DNA of 64,000 nucleotides. Source: Lunularia cruciata. Taxonomy: Eukaryota; Streptophyta; Marchantiopsida; Lunulariales; Lunulariaceae. Positions 24,672 through 37,495 of this stretch are shown here, one piece after another. The position numbers and the translations under genes were made by a program. The notes under the pieces were generated by a model that saw only the letters and a program-made list of their open reading frames with translations, was not told where the DNA came from and did no database searches. The stretch spans positions 54,392,841 through 54,456,840 of the forward strand of contig OX419762.1 of NCBI GenBank assembly GCA_948567375.1, in the 5' to 3' direction. Each line of letters begins with the position of its first letter. Position 1 is the stretch's first letter.

Positions 24672-25839
24672 ATACCTACCCTTACTTGTGATACAACTTT
24701 AGCTAGTTAGATTGAGCAATTGGAGCAAAGATTGGCTAGTATAGCTATTGCTCAAAGGAGATCAGATTTGAGTGCTAAGGCTTCCACCTCATATGCTAGT
24801 GATAGAGATGCTTTGGACTTCATGTATGGAGTAGCACAAGTGGATGCATTTATAGCAATTATTAGGAGTGCAGTACATGCTCTGGAGCCTAGAGGAGCAT
24901 CAATGGAGTTGGACCCACAAGGAGGAGAGGTTGGGAGATAGGTCAGACTTCCCTAGTCTTTCACGCTCTTTGAGGCATTGCAGACAACATCCATAGCTCC
25001 TAGACGTCCCAATGTAGGTGTGGTAGGTGGTGATGAGATGAATGATAAACTACATGCTAGTTGGCCACCTACTACTATACAAACTAAGTCTAGGACAATG
25101 TTGGGGGTGGCTTAGCTGATTATGCATTGCCCTTTGTTTTCAGCCAATGACATGTTTACATTGGAGTTGATCCAACCCCAATGTTCCGGTTGGCTGCCAT
25201 GCTTTGTGAGAGTAGGGATGATGTGGTTCCTTCTTCTAGTGTAGAGGTGGTTGATAGTGGAGTTGACTTGGTTGAGGAGCATGGGATCTGCTCAACAACC
25301 AATGGTTTGTGGTAGGCACATCCGCTAGATTGGAAGAATTACCAACTAGATTGGCATTTGAGTTACCAACTAGATTGGCGGGTAGTGTTATACCCTATGG
25401 GTTTTAGTATTGACTATTGGGAGGAGATAGCCTCCTATAGACCAGGTTGGTAGTCATGTGAGGGACGAGTATACCCCCTATTAGTATGCTTTAATAGTGG
25501 CAATCTTGGCTCACTACAGCCCGAGACTATGGCAACATCAATTTCAGCTTTCAGTTGTGCAGGTACTTGGTCTGGTGATTTATTGGAAGAAAATGACCAT
25601 GTTGAGGATACTCTAGTACTAGAAGAGATCACTTGGATTTGGAGTACGAGTGGGATTGTTCCATCCACCTTGGATGTTCCATTGTGGAGTTTAGAGGAGG
25701 TATTGCAGCAACATGTAAATCAGTTGGTGCAACAAGCTTGGAGTGGAGCCTTTGTACCACCAAGAAACTAGTGTGAGGATGAGCCTCCAGAGTCGATTAC
25801 CTTGACACCTTTGGATACCATGCCCATTGCTTGGTAGTA

Positions 25840-26830
25840 TCCAATAGAGTGAGTTTGTCTATTAGAGTTGTTCGGTGAGATTAGCACCAAACTAGCTGTG
25901 GTATTATAGGTAGGTATACAAGTACAGAGGTACTTGTATTTGGAGGGAGATGAGACTGTTAGGTGAGTCTTTCTCCATCACGTGGTATACTTGGTTATCC
26001 TTAAGTTATTACTAATGTTAGCAATTAGGAGTTACCAAAAGGCCCTTCTAGTAGACATTTCTTAGTTGGGGATGCATGATCTAGAGAGACATGGGCCTAT
26101 TCATTTCGTGATTTTTGGATGGCTATGTTAGGAGTATACACATTTTGGTTGAGGTTGGGGTCTTTAGGATCCTTGTTCTAGTGTGTTTTGGGAGATGTTA
26201 CAGATACTACAACCTCTCCAAGTTCATCAATCTATTTCTCCAACTTACATTTTGGAGAATGTCCCTTTGATGGATGATTCTCACACCAGAGTGGTGGCAA
26301 GTACACATCAAGTCCATTCTTGGATGGTACTTAATAAATTTTTGGATGCAACCAAAGTGGGATCATAGCTCATTGTCTTAATCTTTGGTGGAAAAATCTC
26401 TTACTTAGAGAGGTTCTTTAGGGGGCTTCTGATGGGATTCAATGACTAGACCACATCATTGTTGACAACATCTTGGATGTTGGGCGTCGGTCTCAAATGG
26501 TGGTAATGGTTGATAGGTCACCTATGGCAAAGGTAAACCTAGTTGGATAGCCTAGAGCCACTTTTCCCAAACTTATGAGTTTCCTAGGCTCCCATGCTTC
26601 TTGAGAGGGAGGTCCTGAACTAGTTTGGGACTCACAGTTACAGCAATTGGTGGAGCTCAATGCCAATGAGAGAGAGAGAGAGAGAGCATGTGATGGGTTC
26701 TTGCACTGGTGTTATCGCTGTTCTAGTAGTGTAAGAAGCATCCAAGCATCAGATATTAGGTCAAGCTATGGACTTGAACTATTTGACATGGATTGTGAGC
26801 CTTGGCTTGGCAAAACAATGTAGGATATGC
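25840..26830 (+). pseudogene. Element 1 methyltransferase-like region (fossil)
   Basis: Alignable along its length to the DNMT-like domain of element 2 (56350-57330), between the protease remnant and the RT, so the domain was present before the two copies separated. Heavily decayed and certainly non-functional. Confidence 0.75.
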
Positions 26831-27359
26831 TTGATAGACATCACCACTCAGACACTTGTGAGCCTTGTGCCTATCAAGATGATTCAAGCACATGTTGGGG
26901 GTAATGGACCGAGTGGACAGGGTATTCTTGGGACACAACCAATGGCTACTAGGGAGAGTGGTCTACTTGAAGTCCATCAAGGTGAGCGTGGTCTACTTGG
27001 ATTACCCTTTGGTCTCCTTGGGATGCAGCTGGAGGACGTATGGAGCTTGCACCCAAGGTAGAGGGAGTTTTTCACACTAAGGTTGGGACCTCTAGTGCTT
27101 GGAAGCATGACACTACTGCTCTCAAGGGCCTAGTGTAATAGCCAATTAGTACGTCTTCCACTCCTATGATAGTTATAAAGGATACTTGGGAGCCAAATCT
27201 TGGACCCAAGCTTATAAGAGAGGAAAGACGGAGGGTTTGGAGGTTTGTAAGGAGCTACACAAGTTGTTTTGCCTTCAATATGAAGGATTTGGGTGCTCTA
27301 AAAAGACATGGTATATAGATTGAGCTCACCAATGATACACCAATTTTCCGACATCCCTA

Positions 27360-28620
27360 TCAATATAGTGACATGGAGCAAGTATTGATTCAGAGCCGGA
27401 GTAGTGACCTTTTTGAGGCTAGTTTGGTAGAGATTTCACATGGAGAGTATGCATTAGCTATAGTGATGCCAACCAAGAAGGATATACATGGAAACTACAC
27501 AAATAGGCAGATGTGTGGAGATTACCGTCCTATCAACCAAAAGACTAGGGCTAATTGGTATGCCATGCCTACATAGGAGGAGATCTTTGATGCAATTGGG
27601 TATGGAAAGGTCTTCATTACTTTGGATCTTTGAGTAGGATATTATCAGTTGCCAATCAAGGAGGAAGATAAGTCTAAGATAGCATTTTGGGCTATTGATC
27701 TTCATGGCAAGGATGTGTTATATCAATGGAGGTTCTTACCATTTGGGTTAAAGAATGCTCTTGCTAAGTTCTAGAGGATCATGGATAGGATCCTAGTTAG
27801 ATTGGATTTTTCTCGGTGCTATATTGATGACATTTTGGTCTATAGCACTACTATGGAGGAGCACAAGAGACAGTTGTTGGAGGTGTTTAAGAGATTGAGA
27901 TCTCATGGACTCAAATTACATCTTGGGAAGTGTAGGTTCTTCCATGAGCAGGTTGAGTATTTGGAGTCACACCATCTACCCTGGAGCATTTGGTGTTCAA
28001 TAAACCAAGGTGGAGGCTATTGCATGCATTCCTTGGCCTACAAATGTGAGCAGAGTGTGAGCATTCCTTGGGTTAGAAAACTTCTATTGCCGCTATGTTA
28101 GAGCATTTAGTGCCATTGCCAAGGCCTTGACAAAGCTCCCCAACACCACTCTTGTGTGGTGTTGGGGATATGAGCAGGAGAGAGCTTTTTTAGAGCTCAA
28201 GGAGAGGTTGACATATGCTCCTATTTTGAGGAGACCGATCAGAGAATGACCATTTCAAGTTTACACTGATTGGAGTATGTTGGAGCTTGGAGCAGTGCTC
28301 ACCCAACATGATGATGAGAGGAAGGAGTTTGTGGTGGCCTATGCTAGTCACTCCAACAATTTAGTTGAGGCAAAGTATAGTTCATATGAGGGAGAGTGCT
28401 TGGTAGCAGTTTGGGTATAGAACATTTTTGATGTTACCTATTTGGAAACCCTTTACTCTCATCATTGATCATCAGCCATTGAAGTGGTTGCTGGAGTCCG
28501 ATAAGGTTTCAAGGAAGCATGCATGATGGGCTCTAATTTTATAGGAGTATGATTTCACACTTATTCATAGACCTAGAGTGGTGAATTGTGATGCAAATGG
28601 GTTGAGTAGAAACCCATGTC
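27360..28620 (+). pseudogene. Element 1 reverse transcriptase and RNase H region (fossil)
   Basis: RT with the CYIDDILVYS catalytic block near 27820-27850 and a MCGDYRPIN block near 27510-27535, then an RNase H region up to about 28600. Matches element 2 at 57890-59130. Broken in several places. Confidence 0.8.
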
Positions 28621-28899
28621 CCAGCCAATAGGATCAGATCGGAGCACGTTGGCATGGTGACTCAGATGAGGAGATGGTTTCAGGTTGGTATGCATCTACC
28701 TTTCTGAGTATATTTTTTGAGGCTTTGGTGGTATCTCTCTCAGCACATACAGGAGGAGTAATTGAGGTCACAGATCCAAAGAGTGAAGATATTGGTACAA
28801 TTCAGCAAGACATTCATGATGATATCTTAGTGATAGACTATCTTTGTATTAGTGTTGTGGTGGGTGGTACAGTTGGGGCCAAGGAGAGAAACCATGTTC

Positions 28900-29400
28900 T
28901 TCAATGAGCCAGATGGTTCAGATTGGAGGACAGACACCTTTTGCGTGTATGGGAGGATTGTAGAGTGAGAGTAGTACCACTTCCATCTCAAAGACTACAA
29001 TTGGTCCATCATGCTCATGAGGAGCTAAGACATTTTGGAGTAAAGCATACATATAGCTTACTCCAAATCCATTATTGGTGGCATGGTATGCAAACCAATG
29101 TACAACAATTTGTTGCTAGATGTGTGGTTTGTGACCAAGTTAGAACATCATTCAATACTCCTATGCCATAGTTACACCCATTACATATCATGGGATTGCG
29201 TTAACTTTGGAGTTTGGACTTTGCTGGACTTTTACCATTGACTATGAGACATCATCAATATGTTTTGGTGATGGTGGAGCACTTCTCCAAGTGGATTCAG
29301 TTGGTGGCACTTCTTGACAAGTCCAATGAAAGGATGGCTTATTTATTCCTAGATTGGGTTCGTAGTCATTCTGATGCACAAGTTGAGATTTTGACTAATT
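28900..29400 (+). pseudogene. Element 1 integrase, left part (fossil)
   Basis: Shows the zinc-binding HHCC region (HYWWHGM, CVVCDQV) and the start of the DDE catalytic core. Element 3 is inserted at its right edge, and the integrase sequence resumes at 36476. Confidence 0.8.
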
Positions 29401-30032
29401 TGTGAGCCGGCTTGTCTCTCACTCAAGATGAACCTCTGATGGCCATTATGGTAGCGCATCATGGACTAAGAAAGCAAGGAACCCCAACTCCATCATACTC
29501 CTCCAAGGCTAATACTCCAAGACTCAAGACATTGCTCACTAGAGAACTCAATGAGAGAGGGATAGTTGCAAATGAAAAGATGATGAGTACCTCCTCACCC
29601 CTAGTTTATATACTTGTGAAATAGTTATGCACCAAAGTTGCTAATTATTGGAGTAACTCTAATCACTAAGCTAAAAATCAAGTAAAGTCAAAAAGTATAA
29701 AGGAATATCTATCCACATGGACATATTCCACAAAGCATATGATCTTATCTTGACCCAACCACTAAGTCAAGGATTCTTTCACATGGCCTATCCTTGGACT
29801 ATAGAAGAATCCAAAACAAAAAAAGCTTGCGAGCCCAAGAGTTCTTAACTCTTTCCTCAAAGCCAAACACCTAGGAATAATACCAAGTAAACACAATAGA
29901 ATCCAAAATAGTGGTGCTCATCTTTTCCATTTCCTCTAAAGTAAGGTCCTCTCTATCTTAGCTGTGACTAAATTTAGCTAATCATGACTAATGTAGAACC
30001 GTTCTTTATCTCTATATAAATAATATCTTATA
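29401..30032 (-). repeat. Element 3 3' LTR
   Basis: Matches 35790-36475 in the same orientation, from the TGTGAGCC end through the TATATAAATAATATCT block, where similarity stops. A further copy of the same LTR, in the opposite orientation, is the solo LTR at 23982-24671. Confidence 0.85.
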
Positions 30033-30169
30033 GGATGTATAGGATGTAGTTACTTTATGTGTGATAGAGAAATGTCATAGCATGGCTGTAGTGATGCTTC
30101 ATGTAAACTCTCCTCCTCTATCAGAAACTAACTCCAAAGGGCATCTAACCTAGTGATAATGCATTCATA

Positions 30170-30600
30170 AAGAAATCTACCAACTTCATCCTCATTCTTG
30201 TACCTCAATGGCCTAGCCTCAACCCACTTGGTAAGATAATCAATAACTATCACAATGTATCAATTGTTCATTGGGGATTGATTGAGAGGACCTACAAAAT
30301 CAATTCTCCACTTCTCAAAAGGTCCTAGCAATGGAATTGATCTAAGTGGTGGAGTGGATGTAGACTCTCTAGCAAAAGCTTGAAAAACATGACAATTTTT
30401 GCAATAATCAAGACAATCCTTGAAAATCCCTCTCCAATGGTAACATGCATCTAGAATCTTGAAAGCAGTCACAATTCATGCAAAGTGTCCTCCACACTTT
30501 AAACCTTCATGAAACTCCTTATGAGTAGGATAGACTCTTCCTTACCCATTGCTCTTCAAAGTAGACCATTTGCTCCTTGGTGAAAAAGAATATCCTCCAC
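30170..30600 (-). pseudogene. Element 3 integrase remnant
   Basis: Minus-strand peptide with the spaced Cys pair CKNCHVFQ and the following WRIDFVGPL block, typical of the zinc-binding domain and the first catalytic Asp of Ty3/gypsy integrases. Incomplete. Confidence 0.75.
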
Positions 30601-30606
30601 CATTGT

Positions 30607-32000
30607 TTAAGATCTAGATCTTGCTGCAAGGGCCTTCCTCTCCCTAGCATGCATCTTTTCTAGATAGTTACCTCTTGTCACAAAATCCACAATCTCCTGG
30701 TAATCCATTGGAACCTCTTGAGTGACTGAGATTGTCATGAGCTCCTCATCCGAGAAGGAATCATCCACTGGCTTATCTCCATCATGATCATAGGCCCTAG
30801 ATAACAAATCAGCATTTGCATGTTTCTTTCTTGGCCTATCCTTAATGGTGTAGTCATACTCAAACAAGAGTATTATCCACTTTGCTAGTCTCCCTTCAAC
30901 ATTAGGCTTGTTGACGATGTACTTCAAAGCCTTGCAATATGTGAAAATGGTGGCTTTCCCTCCAATCAAGTAGTGTCTAAACTTCTTGAGACCAAAGATC
31001 ACTGCCAACCCTTCTCTCTGTGACAGAGTAGTTCTTTTTTGTTGAAACCATCTACCTCCTAGCATATCTATTGGATGATCATGCCCATCTTGGTCTAATT
31101 GACTAAGAGTGCATCTTATAGTTACATTAGAATCATTAGTGTAGAGGATGAAAGGCTTACTCCAATTAGGTTTAGCAAGAATTGAACCTACAATAAGGGA
31201 TTGCTTGAGCTCCTCAAAATCTTTGAGAGCCTTTTGTCTTCCAAAATCACCATTTAAATCTACACCCTTCTTCATGTAGATGGTCAATGCATAAGCCTGT
31301 TGGAAAATAAGAAGATGAATCTCCTATGGTACCCAACCATCCCCAAGAATTGGCATAACTTTTTCAAGCTTGAAGGGAATAGAAGGTCTGAGATTTTTGT
31401 CACCTTCTCAAGATCAACTGCTATTCTATCCTTGGAGATGATGTGCCTTAAAAGTAGACCTTCTTCACATCCAAAAATGCACTTCTCTGGGTTGAATGAT
31501 GCATTTGCCTCATCCAAGCATCACAAGAACTTGATTAGGTGCTCAAAGTGCTCCTCCTTGCTCCCATAGACACAAAAGTCATCAATGAAGTCTCTCACAA
31601 ATTTACCAATGAAAGATTCAAATACCTTGTTCATGAACCATTGGAATGTGGTTGGAGCATTGCAAAGACCAAAAGGCATGACCTTGAAAGCATAAGTCCC
31701 CCAAGGTGTGGTGAATGTGATGAGTTATTGATACTCTAGTGCAATCTAGATTTGGTTATGTCCACTGTAACCATCTACAAATTTATACCTCTCATGACCT
31801 ACAACCTTCTCATGGATCTCATCAATGAATGGAAATGGGTAGTAGTCCTTCTTGGTAACAACATTGAGCTTCTTGTAATCCACATATACCCAAAGCTTAC
31901 CATTCTTTTTCTTTACAATGACAATTGGAGACACCTATTTTGAATTTTCCACCTCAAAGATAAATCTAGCCTCCTTGAGCTTATCAATCTCCTTCTTCAC
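30607..32000 (-). pseudogene. Element 3 reverse transcriptase and RNase H (fossil)
   Basis: RT is at about 32000-31290 with KKKNGKLWVYVDYKKLN and an FIDDF catalytic block. It is followed by a typical Ty3/gypsy connection and RNase H at 31290-30700: KPFILYTNDSN, LSQREGLAVIFGLKKFRHY, and HANADLLSRA near the end. Confidence 0.85.
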
Positions 32001-32159
32001 AACCAAAGATATTGGTGGGCTAATGTGATGTTGCTTTTGGCGGATTGGTCATGCATGTGACTCCACCTCTATCTTGTGCTCCGCTTAGATGACTCTTCTT
32101 CAAATCCTTGGAACTAAAAGCAAACACATGGATGAACTTGGAAAAAATCTCCTCAAATC

Positions 32160-33000
32160 TCACTTTCTCCTCCGTGGTAACATTTGGTCCTCCATCTCCT
32201 CAAATGTCAATGGTGATTTATCTGGGTCCTTCAAAATCTCTGGCTTAGGTGCAAAATCCATAGCACACAAGGGATACATATTTGAATTGGATTCAAATTC
32301 ATCCTCCTCCGTGGAAGTCTCCTCTTCCATGCTTGTGTCCACATCTAAAGCTCATTTTTTAGAATCTGATTCCTAATAATCAGAAGATGGTGTATCTGAA
32401 TGTGAAGTGTTGGTGGTGTTAGTCACAAGAACTGTGACTCTTTGATGGCCTAATCCTCAAGTACCCTTTGTGCCATCAATCAGTTGTGCATGCTGCTCTC
32501 AAAAATGGCCTCCCAAGAAGTAAGTCAAAGCTTGAATCTTTCAAGACTTGGAAAGTCAGGAGATTTTGAACTCCTATAACTGAAACAACCACCTTATCCA
32601 TCACCCCTACTAGTCAATCTTGTCGCTTGTTTGCCATGCTCACCACAACTATTGAAGGTCTAGATGGTATCATACTCAACTTCTTCATCAACCTTTCTGA
32701 CATGGCATTCAACTGCTGATCCTCCATCAACAATGCATCCTTGATGTTGTGACCATTCACTCTCACATCAATCTTGGAGGCATATTCACATGCCTCTCAT
32801 GGTGTTGGTTTGGCATCCACCACCCCCATTGATACTGGAGCTTTTTCCTTCTTCTTCCTCTTGCTCCTTGTAGAACTCAAACCATCTCTAAGCTCCTTTC
32901 TCAAGGGAGGGTTCAAAGCAATCAATTGGACCATTGTGATGTTAGCCTTGTGACTACCAACATCCTCCAACATATTGTAGTTCTATTGTTACTTTGAAAT
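32160..33000 (-). pseudogene. Element 3 protease-like and acidic linker region
   Basis: An acidic Glu/Ser/Asp-rich linker lies at 32160-32345. A segment near 32560-32800 containing VRVNGHNIKDALL and NAMSERLMKKL resembles the strand-helix pattern of retroviral-type aspartic proteases. The catalytic triad is not clearly preserved, so the protease call is an inference from position and pattern. Confidence 0.5.
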
Positions 33001-33319
33001 CAAGAAATCCTCCATCCCCAACTCCTTTCTTGGAGTCTTTGTTGTTGATGGTGTTGAGGTGTGAGTGCTCTTAGTAGACATAGGAGTATCCTTGCTAAGA
33101 GAAAATCCTTGAGAAGAGTGCACGTCCTCTGCAAAACAAGCTCTCTTCTTCTCTTGTGCCAAAAGCTCCAAATTAAGACTCTTGGAGTTTGAGCACTCTC
33201 CCTTCTCATACTTGCTCTCAACCATATCTATAGATGCTTTTCTCTTACCTTTGTTTGGATTAGGAGCCACTTGGGTTTCACTACCTCCCTCTTTCTCTCT
33301 ATTGGCTCCCTCATAACCC

Positions 33320-34900
33320 CTTCCTCCATGGTGAGTGGAATCTGGGCAATTCCTTTGGATATGGCCTCTTCCTCAACAACCAAAACAATTTCTATCATTG
33401 AAATTGTTGGCTAGTTGGCCTCCTTTATATGGATATTTTCCATAACTCCTAGGTCCTCTCCCTACATTCTGATCCACCTCTCTCTTCTCTCATGGTTGCA
33501 CGACATTGATCTTGAGATCTGCAAGTTGTTCTGTGATGATTTGCAGTGGATCTTTTGGTGAAGGTGCAAGAATTGGAGCAACTACTACTTGTGGTGAAAC
33601 CCTTGCCACCAAAGTATTAGAAGTTCCACCATAATTGTAGCCTTGAGGGGATTCACAACCTCCTTCACCACCAAATCATTCTCATCCCTTTCCAAACTCT
33701 CCTCCATACAAATTGCAATCTTGATAGCTTCAACCTTGGAAGAAGGTTTCTTATATCTCACCTTGCTTCTAATTTGTGGTCTCAATCCTCCCACAAAATT
33801 CTTGGTGAGAATATCTCCTATGCCAATCATAGTAGTCTCCATATCATCCCCACCCTTCCTCAACACTATGCAAAATCTGGACTCTAACTTTTTTACTCTT
33901 TCCACATAGACTCTCACTTTCTCTCCATCACCTTGCTTGAGAAAGGTAACTTCACTCATCACCTCTCATAACTCTCATCTAGAAGGAAGTTCTCAATGAG
34001 TGCTGAAGTCAAACTCTCCTAAGACTCTTCTTGCCCATCTCTCCTCTCTCTCTTTTGGTATTCTGACTCATACCATGTAAGTGTTGCATCCTCAAAGAAA
34101 TTTGGTAATAATGAGGCCCACTCATTCTTCCTCCTCTCATTATTTCCTATGAAAATTCTCTTGAAGTATCTCACAAAGGCCTCCATATCTTCTCCATCCT
34201 TGCCAAAGAAAACCTAAAGTTTCACCATCTTAACTCCTCACTATCTTTCTTTTCTCTCAATTTTTCTTTTTCTTTTTTCTTTTCTCTCACTCTATAACTA
34301 ATAGAGTATGTATATGACTAACACCATTTGAGAGTAATCTACCCTTGGGAACACAAAAGGTTCAGGTTGCTCCAAGATTCTATAGTAACATCAAATCCTA
34401 GAGTGCATATAAATTGGACCCTCATGGATAGTTTATCCATAAGTTGAAAGATTATCTCCATCACTAATCTTGAGAACTAGTTGATGAAAGTGGTAGTATT
34501 TTTGTAGCTGTACTAAGACTCTCTCCAAGATCCTTCACCAAAGTCTCCAAAAGTACTTTACTCCACTACACTCATGTCCTTTTGAAAGTCTTCAACTCTT
34601 CAAACCTCACACAACTCCTTGGTCTTAGATCTTCTCCCTCCCAATCTTGGTGAAGAAGGTCCAACATGCAAAACCAAGTCAACTAATCCTCTCCTTTACC
34701 TCAATCTCTTTCTCTCAAAGGTCAATGGACATGAACTTGCTTTATGTCCCTTCTCTTCACATAGAAAACACTTAGACTCACTCTTTCCTCCAAGTGGTAT
34801 AGGTTTTTGAATCCTCTCAACACTCTCTTCAAATTCTATTCTAAACTCTCTTTTCCTCAAATCCACCCTCACAATCACCTCAAACTCATGGGGAACCTTT
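33320..34900 (-). pseudogene. Element 3 gag region with two CCHC knuckles
   Basis: The capsid-like segment (about 33960-33585) includes VRVYVERVKKLESRF and LRPQIRSKV, standard in Ty3/gypsy gag. A zinc knuckle is seen near 33340-33400 downstream of the capsid. A second CCHC, CFLCEEKGHKASSC, lies upstream at about 34770-34720, in the amino-terminal part. That upstream knuckle is unusual in position. Confidence 0.65.
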
Positions 34901-35789
34901 CATAGTCTTAATTTCCACTCTTCATGACCCTCCATGTTCCCAAGATGAATCTAAACACTCAAACATGCTTTTTATTGCTCTCAAACTCCTCATGCATGAG
35001 ATCTCAACTCTACAAAATTGACCCTTCCTCACAATGTCACTCAAATCTCTCAACTTGTATGTTGTAATCGTCTATAATTTTCACACTTGATCACAACTCT
35101 AGGGTGTCCCTCCCTTCAAAATTTAAGATCTTTTCATTGAGCCATTTGGCCTAGACACCTTTCTATTTAGCACACATATTTCAGGTTTGGTCAAAAAACC
35201 ACACCACTCACTTTAAAACTCATAACTCTTTGCGCAAGAATGATCTCTCTCTAATTTTTGTGTCAACATGTAGGATACAATGCAATGAACTTTCTTGGAA
35301 AATTTCAGGACAATTCACTAAAAACTGAATAAATGGCAGACTCTATACAATTTTCCAGAGAGCATGCAATTGCTTATCAACTTTACCCTATCAACTTTCA
35401 AAAATTCTAGCCCATTGCGCAATAGCTCTCACAATAATTTCAAGTGTGATACTGAAGGATAACCCAAGCTATCATGTGTAAAAATTTGAAGTCCAAATCT
35501 TAAATTTGAGATTTTGCCCAAAATCACCTTAATCCCCAAAATTTGCAATCCACTTCATACAATCTCTCCAAATCCTCTCAAGTGTACAAGAAGTACAAAA
35601 TCATCTCAAAGACATCATAATTAACTAAAGGGTATACAAATGGGTCCGATTTCTTTGACATAAGTTCAGTCCTCTCCTCCCCTAAAGTTCTCTCCAAGTG
35701 AGCTCTCATAGCCTCCTTCTATCTAATATAGAATTGTACGCGGAACATTGTCTTACCTTCTAGAGAAGTCCCAAGAAAGGAACCAAAAA

Positions 35790-36475
35790 TATGAGCTGCC
35801 CTGTCTTTCACTCAAAATGAACGTCTAATGGTTATTATGGTAGCACACCATGGACTAAGAAAGCAAGGAACCCCAACTCCATCATACTCCTCCAAGGCTA
35901 ACACTGCAAGACTCAGGACATTGCTAGAGAACTCAATAAGAGAGAGATAGTTGCAAATGAAAAGATGATGAGTACCTCCTCACCTCTAGTTTATATACTT
36001 GTGAAATAGTTACACACCAAAGTTACTAATTACTGGAGTAACTCAAATTACTAGGTTAAAAGTCAAGTAAAGTCAAAAAAGTATAAAGGAATATCCATCC
36101 ACATGGGCATATTCCACAAAGCATATGATCTTATCTTGACCCAACCACTAAGTCAAGGATTCTTTCACATGGCCTATCCTTGGACTATAAAAGAATCCAA
36201 AAAAAAAGCTTGTGGGCCCAAGAGTTCTCAACTCTTTCCCAAAGCCAAACACCTAGGAATAATACCAAGCCAACACACTAGAATCCAAAATAGTGGTGCT
36301 CATCTTTTCCACTTCCTCTAAAGTAAGGTCCCATCTATCTTAGCTATGACTAAATTTAGCTAATCATGACTAATGTAGAGCCATTATTTATCTCTATATA
36401 AATAATATCTCTCAAGTACTAGTAATACCAAACTAAATATCACAATACTACATACATGCACAAATGGGTGTTACA
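35790..36475 (-). repeat. Element 3 5' LTR, 686 bp
   Basis: Full-length LTR: its length agrees with the 690-bp solo LTR at 23982-24671. On the minus strand it begins TGTAACACCCATTTGTGC. It contains a TATATAAATAA promoter-like block about 70-90 bases from the start. Confidence 0.85.
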
Positions 36476-37330
36476 TATCAGGGTACAAAGTTCTTGGAGG
36501 AGTTTCAGGTCTTGTGTGACAAGGTTTTGATTGATCATTGTACTACTTCCTGAGATCAGAGGCAGATGGCTTAGCAGAGAGAGATGTTTAGGTAGTGAAG
36601 AGAGGATTGCAAAAGTATAGTTTGCAGAGATTCCACTTGGGAGATTGGGATCTCTAGTTACCTTGGTTGGCCATGGGCTATTGGTTCACCTGGCAAGCCT
36701 CCTTAGCATCCTTCTCTCCTTACTTTCTACTCTATAGACAATATCTAGATTTACCTGTAGCCATTCGTCAAGATGCTATTGTAGTTTTGGACTTGGATGA
36801 TCTAGATGTATGGATGAGCACATGTTCTCAATGGGCAGAGATCTTTCATGGAGTGATGCCAATGGCTTTTGAGAACTTTGTGATTGCTCAACATAAAGAT
36901 ACCTTATGCTATGTTACTATTTGAGGAGGAGGTTATAGACCCTCAATCCGTCAATTTCATCCAAGGGACTATATACCTACAGCAGATAGCACCAACAACA
37001 CTTGATTTTTCTACAGGCCTCACTATCTTGAGAGTGCATGAGGTTTTGCCATATGGAGTCCTTGTGTTGGAAGGATGTGATGAAGTTGATTGGAAGAATC
37101 ATGTGCACAATTGTGCGCCATGCCACCTCTCAAACATTTATGGTACTATGGATGCAAGCTTGGCACTTGTACTAGCAGGCTTGAGGTGTATGTTATGTGG
37201 CTCTTATGGTGGAGCTGCTATTATGTTAGTGTGTGATAGATGTTTGAGAGGATGGCATATGGCATGTATGACTCCTCCCTTCACGGTGGTTCCTTAGGGA
37301 CAGTGGTTATGTCCTAGATGTACTTGACTT
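36476..37330 (+). pseudogene. Element 1 integrase remainder and PHD finger (fossil)
   Basis: The integrase core resumes at 36476 (GTACAAAGTTCTTGG, matching element 2 at 59910). A C-terminal region follows, then a PHD finger at about 37185-37330 whose Cys/His set is visible: CMLC, CDRC, WHMAC, WLCPRC. Corresponds to element 2 at 59910-60765. Confidence 0.75.
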
Positions 37331-37495
37331 GTAGCTAGTTTATCCTTTATATGGTATAGATTGCAAACAGACAACTAACAATGGGGCTCAATAGCACCTG
37401 GCCTCCTAATCTTTGCCCATCATAGGGTATACCATATATGTGGAATAGATGGCTATCTTGAGTTAGAGGGACCTAACCCCCCCTAGGGGGGTGAT

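Larger units (their letters stand above)
29401..36475 (-). mobile_element. Element 3: Ty3/gypsy LTR retrotransposon inserted in element 1 (fossil)
   Basis: Minus-strand element bounded by TGTGAGCC at 29401 and TGTTACA at 36475. LTRs are at about 29401-30032 (3', incomplete) and 35790-36475 (5', 686 bp), roughly 10% diverged. Minus-strand parts run gag, a protease-like region, RT, RNase H, integrase remnant. The target duplication is not clean (TAATT against TATCA). Broken, with more than a dozen breaks; not whole. The LTR divergence exceeds the ~4% between the terminal repeats of element 2. Confidence 0.85.
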
